64,000 nucleotides of DNA from Montifringilla adamsi. Taxonomy: Eukaryota; Chordata; Aves; Passeriformes; Passeridae. Positions 60,671 to 64,000 of the stretch are shown in pieces. Position 1 is the stretch's first letter, and every line of letters starts with the position of its first letter. Below the pieces are notes generated by a model, which saw only the letters and a program-made list of their open reading frames with translations, was not told the DNA's origin and made no database searches. The translations under genes were made by a program, and so were the position numbers. The stretch is taken from assembly GCA_017590115.1 (NCBI GenBank), contig JAGGNK010006471.1:62001-126000 (forward strand), read 5' to 3'.

Positions 60671-63469
60671 ATTTTTATTAACTTCAGTCACTAGTTAGCC
60701 AAAACTTCAGTTTCATGTATTCTGTGTGAAGGATCTTGACAGGACAGCTCCTGCCTGTCTTGCTGCAGCTGTCTGAGAGGCTGCTGTTTGCCAGCTGTCT
60801 GTATCACCTTGGTGGGCAGCTGCTGTTCCAACAGGTTCCTCTGCTTTCACTCTGTCTAAAGCTGGCTCCTTTCATTTTAAATCCCTCTTCACCACAGCTA
60901 CTGTCCTCCCTTTTAGTGCACTGAGTATAATCCAGGTAGGGCATCTGGCTGAAATGCAGCCTGGCAGGTCTGTCATAAACGCCCAACTGAACCTGAGAGT
61001 AGTGTTCTTTCTGAAATGATCTTCAGGTTCTCTTTCCTTTGTGCTCTCCCTTCTTACAGCCTGACAGATTTTTTACAACGCCTAATTCTGCTCTTCTCGG
61101 CTTTCTGCCCTTCTTCCCAGAACAATATGTATCTTCCAATACCCGTGTTCAGCTTACTGTTAACCCTATTTTTTTTTAATTACAGAGACAATCTTTGGAT
61201 TTTTTCAAGAAATAGGTTTTGAATATTTTCGTGGGTTTCTGTATCTCTAAGTATATTTGTAGGTACTTCATATAAAACATTTATCAGTACTGTCCAGTGT
61301 TGTTTAATTCTTGTTTTGATTTTGAGTATTTCTAGTAAAAGTGTATTGTATTGGTATTGCTTGCTGTGAACTTGTGAGTGGGTAAGTGTCCATTTCTTTC
61401 CTCTTCTAAGTGCCTATCTGCTCAGCTGTTTTAATAATGATTTTCCCATAGTCAGTGGTATGACAGTGATTTAGTCTTCACAGAGATACAGCAACTGAAC
61501 TTTCTCCAAAATCAGAGGAGTCATCCCATACAGATTTTTGTTGGTCACAGTTGGTGACTTGGAGGCTCCACAGACTTTTATGCTGACACACAAATAAAAT
61601 CCTTTGTTCTCTGAGGTTTTGAAAATCTTGGTGAGACGAAATGCTATAAATTTATTTAACGCACTCAAGGTTGTAATAGGCAATGCGAAGTTGTCATATT
61701 TATATATACATAATATTTATTTCACTAGTAAATTTATCTGAGACCTGTAAGGATGTGGTATTTTTAGTCAATTATTCTATGACATTTTGCCAGTTTAACA
61801 GTGATGTCCAAGTTCGTGGTTGCAGTTAGCATAGCTAAAAACATGCCTTCTCTTTACTGTTGGCTAAGGTAGATGTGCTACCAAAACTCCCAGTGTAGAC
61901 CTCGTAGGGAAATCCCGTTTATTTTCTACCTGAATGAAGAAGGCAAAATTATGCTCCAACTGTACTTTACTTGACAGTGCAGAAAAACACGTTGATACCA
62001 CATCAAAAACCCCTTCAAAGCAGCATAAATCAGTTTCTGAAACAAAATCCCTACCTCGCTCCTCCCCTCACCTTCCCTTGCCCTTTCCTTTTCTGTGTAA
62101 AGTGTGTTACCTTTTCTGGAAATATTGTCAGAGAGATTGTGTATTATATGAAAGCTTAGGCTGTGCTAAATGCAAGTCTCCTTAGCTTTTTGAAGTTTTA
62201 GGTTTACAGTACCTTTGGTCACCTGGTCAAGGATGTGATGGAAGCTTGATAATATATTTGAGGAAAACAATCACAAGCAGACTGCTGAAGTAGAAAATAA
62301 CTAGGAGCTTTTTACCCCTCTTTTTATACATATTGGCATGCCCAGCAGGATAGGGACATGAGGACAGAAAGCCTTCCTTAATTGAAGAGTGAAATGGATG
62401 CCTCAGGGAGTATTATGCAAAATGCCTTAACACAAACTGGGTGTGATTACTATGAAGTGATACCATAGGGACCAACATGACTTCTGTAACTCTTGGCATT
62501 CCCAAACTGGCTACTTTCTACACATAACTTTTTGTCACTTGTTTTAGAATCCATATCATATCACCTGGAATGTATTTTTTTATTTTTATCACAATTTCCT
62601 CAAATCAGAATAGAAATGTCTGGCATTGGCTTGCACTGTTATTTTTTCCAGCTAACCTCTTGCTGGTAGCAGAAGAAAGAGCAGTACACTATTCCCAGTG
62701 CTTTTATTATATAACGCCCTTCATGCCACCCCCTTGCAATACCTGGCATAGAGTCTGTGAATGAGATTGCACATCAGGCCAGTTAGTGCTCTGGAAAGTA
62801 TAACCCTCTTCACATCTTTGTCTGAAGAATTAAGTGATAGCACAAAGTGTTATGATTGCAAATGTACTTAGTACTTTAATGCAAGCAAGCCACATTTCAC
62901 ATTAAAGTCCTCAAACTCATCTGCTGGGTGTCTCAACTAGGTGGATTTTTGCCTTTGTGTTAACTTACAGCTATTTTCTTACGTCAGTCTACTCTTGCCA
63001 CCAAAAATGTCTCAGATCTGTTAAAATAAACAAAAAGGAACGGTGTTAGGTAAAATATAGATAGTAGAACTTGCAAAATTATTGTAGAGAAATAATTTCT
63101 AAAATGTGTAAAACAATCTGCTTTAAATAAATGTAACTATATTATAACAACATTTAATAAATAATGATATTGTTTGATTGGTTGGTTTTAAACACAATGG
63201 ATTCAGTTATGTACATTTTATTTCAGTAGAAAACGTTGAGTCTGTAACTTCTGTTTACTTACTTTTTTCCAGATGGTCCAGACATTCCCTGTGCAAGTAT
63301 GCAGCATTTCTGAAAATAGTTTCTTCTAGACTGCAGTGGACTTATCTCAGACTGTTCTGATGTGGCTAGAACATAGCCCAGTCAGAAGCAGGGTGCTTAT
63401 AGCAGTGAACTAATCCCTGTCTACTGCAGAATCCAGAGGTTTAGAAGTTAATGACGTGAATAACTTAAC

Positions 63470-63515
63470 TCTTTTAAGAGTTGCTCCAACTCACCTAATT
63501 CTGTGATTCTGTAAT
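63470..63515 (+). mobile_element. Probable CR1 3' tail remnant
   Basis: GTTGCTCCAACTCACCTAAT followed by ATTCTGTGATTCTGTAAT resembles the last bases of CR1 with its terminal octamer-like repeat. It is too short for a firm call. Confidence 0.5.
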
Positions 63516-64000
63516 ATTTTCTCTTTCCAAAGGTAGCAGAAGGTTAATAGCCCATTGCATGGATAGATTATATCCATAATGTGTATGTATTATACATACA
63601 TTACTTGGAGGATGTCTTTTGAGTAACAGTCAACCTGCTGTGTTAACATTATTCCATGGCTTGCATTTTTGCCAAAAAAACAAAAAAATACAAGCAACCC
63701 AAAGCACAAACCAAAAGCCAGATGTAGGGGAAAAAAAATTGCAGTGACCGTTTTTCCATTATGTGTTTTGCCACAAGCTCACAATGAAGATGGTGAAATC
63801 ATGAGAAGGTGTCCATTTGCCTTGGAAGTATCCTCACAGGAATTTCTAAGCTTGTACAGTTGGAGTATCCTGTCCAGTAAAAAATATCCTAAGGTTACAT
63901 AGTTTTGGATGCTTCTGTGGGATATTTCTTCATTAAATTAACTTCTCAGCATTTCCATGTACTGTGAAGTAATACTGAACACCAATTTCCAGCTGTCCTG

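Larger units (their letters stand above)
43220..64000 (+). other. MCC: MCC intron downstream of the alternative first exon
   Basis: About 20.8 kb to the window end with no recognisable exon; the shared MCC exon beginning Leu-His-Ser-Ala-Ala was looked for and not seen. Contents are an inverted repeat (47418-47439), a T/G-rich tract (51546-51654), an antisense CR1 (52541-53310), a GTT/ATT repeat (60637-60670) and a probable CR1 tail (63470-63515). The rest appears to be ordinary intron. Confidence 0.8.

Noticed and set aside
43220..64000. The shared MCC exon that should follow both alternative N-termini
   Set aside because: No segment encoding the expected Leu-His-Ser-Ala-Ala start after an AG acceptor was found, so it must lie beyond the window.

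Overview
The window is vertebrate nuclear DNA, almost certainly from a bird and plausibly a songbird. It is AT-rich and CpG-poor, mostly intron, and carries several CR1 LINE fragments and LTR elements. The only cellular gene supported here is MCC (the 'mutated in colorectal cancers' / colorectal mutant cancer protein gene), on the + strand. Two internal exons of the long, EF-hand-bearing isoform lie at 12637-12884 and 26641-26852. The complete coding part of the first exon of the short isoform lies at 43163-43219. The exon with the first EF-hand loop must be left of the window and the shared coiled-coil exons right of it, so nearly everything between is MCC intron.

Layout. 1-5852: the 5' part of a gammaretrovirus-like endogenous retrovirus on the - strand, antisense to MCC. 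Read from right to left it has a 5' LTR, a tRNA-Trp-type primer binding site, a leader with a splice donor, gag, a gag stop codon in readthrough configuration, protease, reverse transcriptase, RNase H, and integrase cut by the window edge. It is dead: several in-frame stops and frameshifts are visible, some of them at microsatellite tracts. 5853-12636: intron with simple repeats. 12637-12884: MCC second EF-hand exon. 12885-26640: intron with a solo LTR (about 18246-18863) and, just before the next exon, a CR1 3' fragment. 26641-26852: MCC exon. 26853-64000: a very large intron containing the alternative promoter and first exon (about 42.5-43.2 kb), CR1 fragments near 27.7, 28.6, 52.5-53.3 and 63.5 kb, and T/G-rich and trinucleotide repeats.

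How the pieces fit. Splice phases agree: the exon at 12637 ends one base into a Gly codon that the exon at 26641 completes. The exon at 26641 and the short-isoform exon at 43163 both end in phase 0, so either can join the same downstream exon. This gives two MCC proteins, one with an N-terminal EF-hand module and one with a 19-residue leader. The ERV and the solo LTR are both antisense to MCC, the orientation that intronic LTR elements usually survive in.

I found no evidence for an undescribed molecular system. The points most worth a second look are the MCC alternative promoter, the ERV's gag-UAG-pol and Trp-PBS architecture with its pattern of decay, and a CR1 that ends about 55 bp from an exon acceptor.
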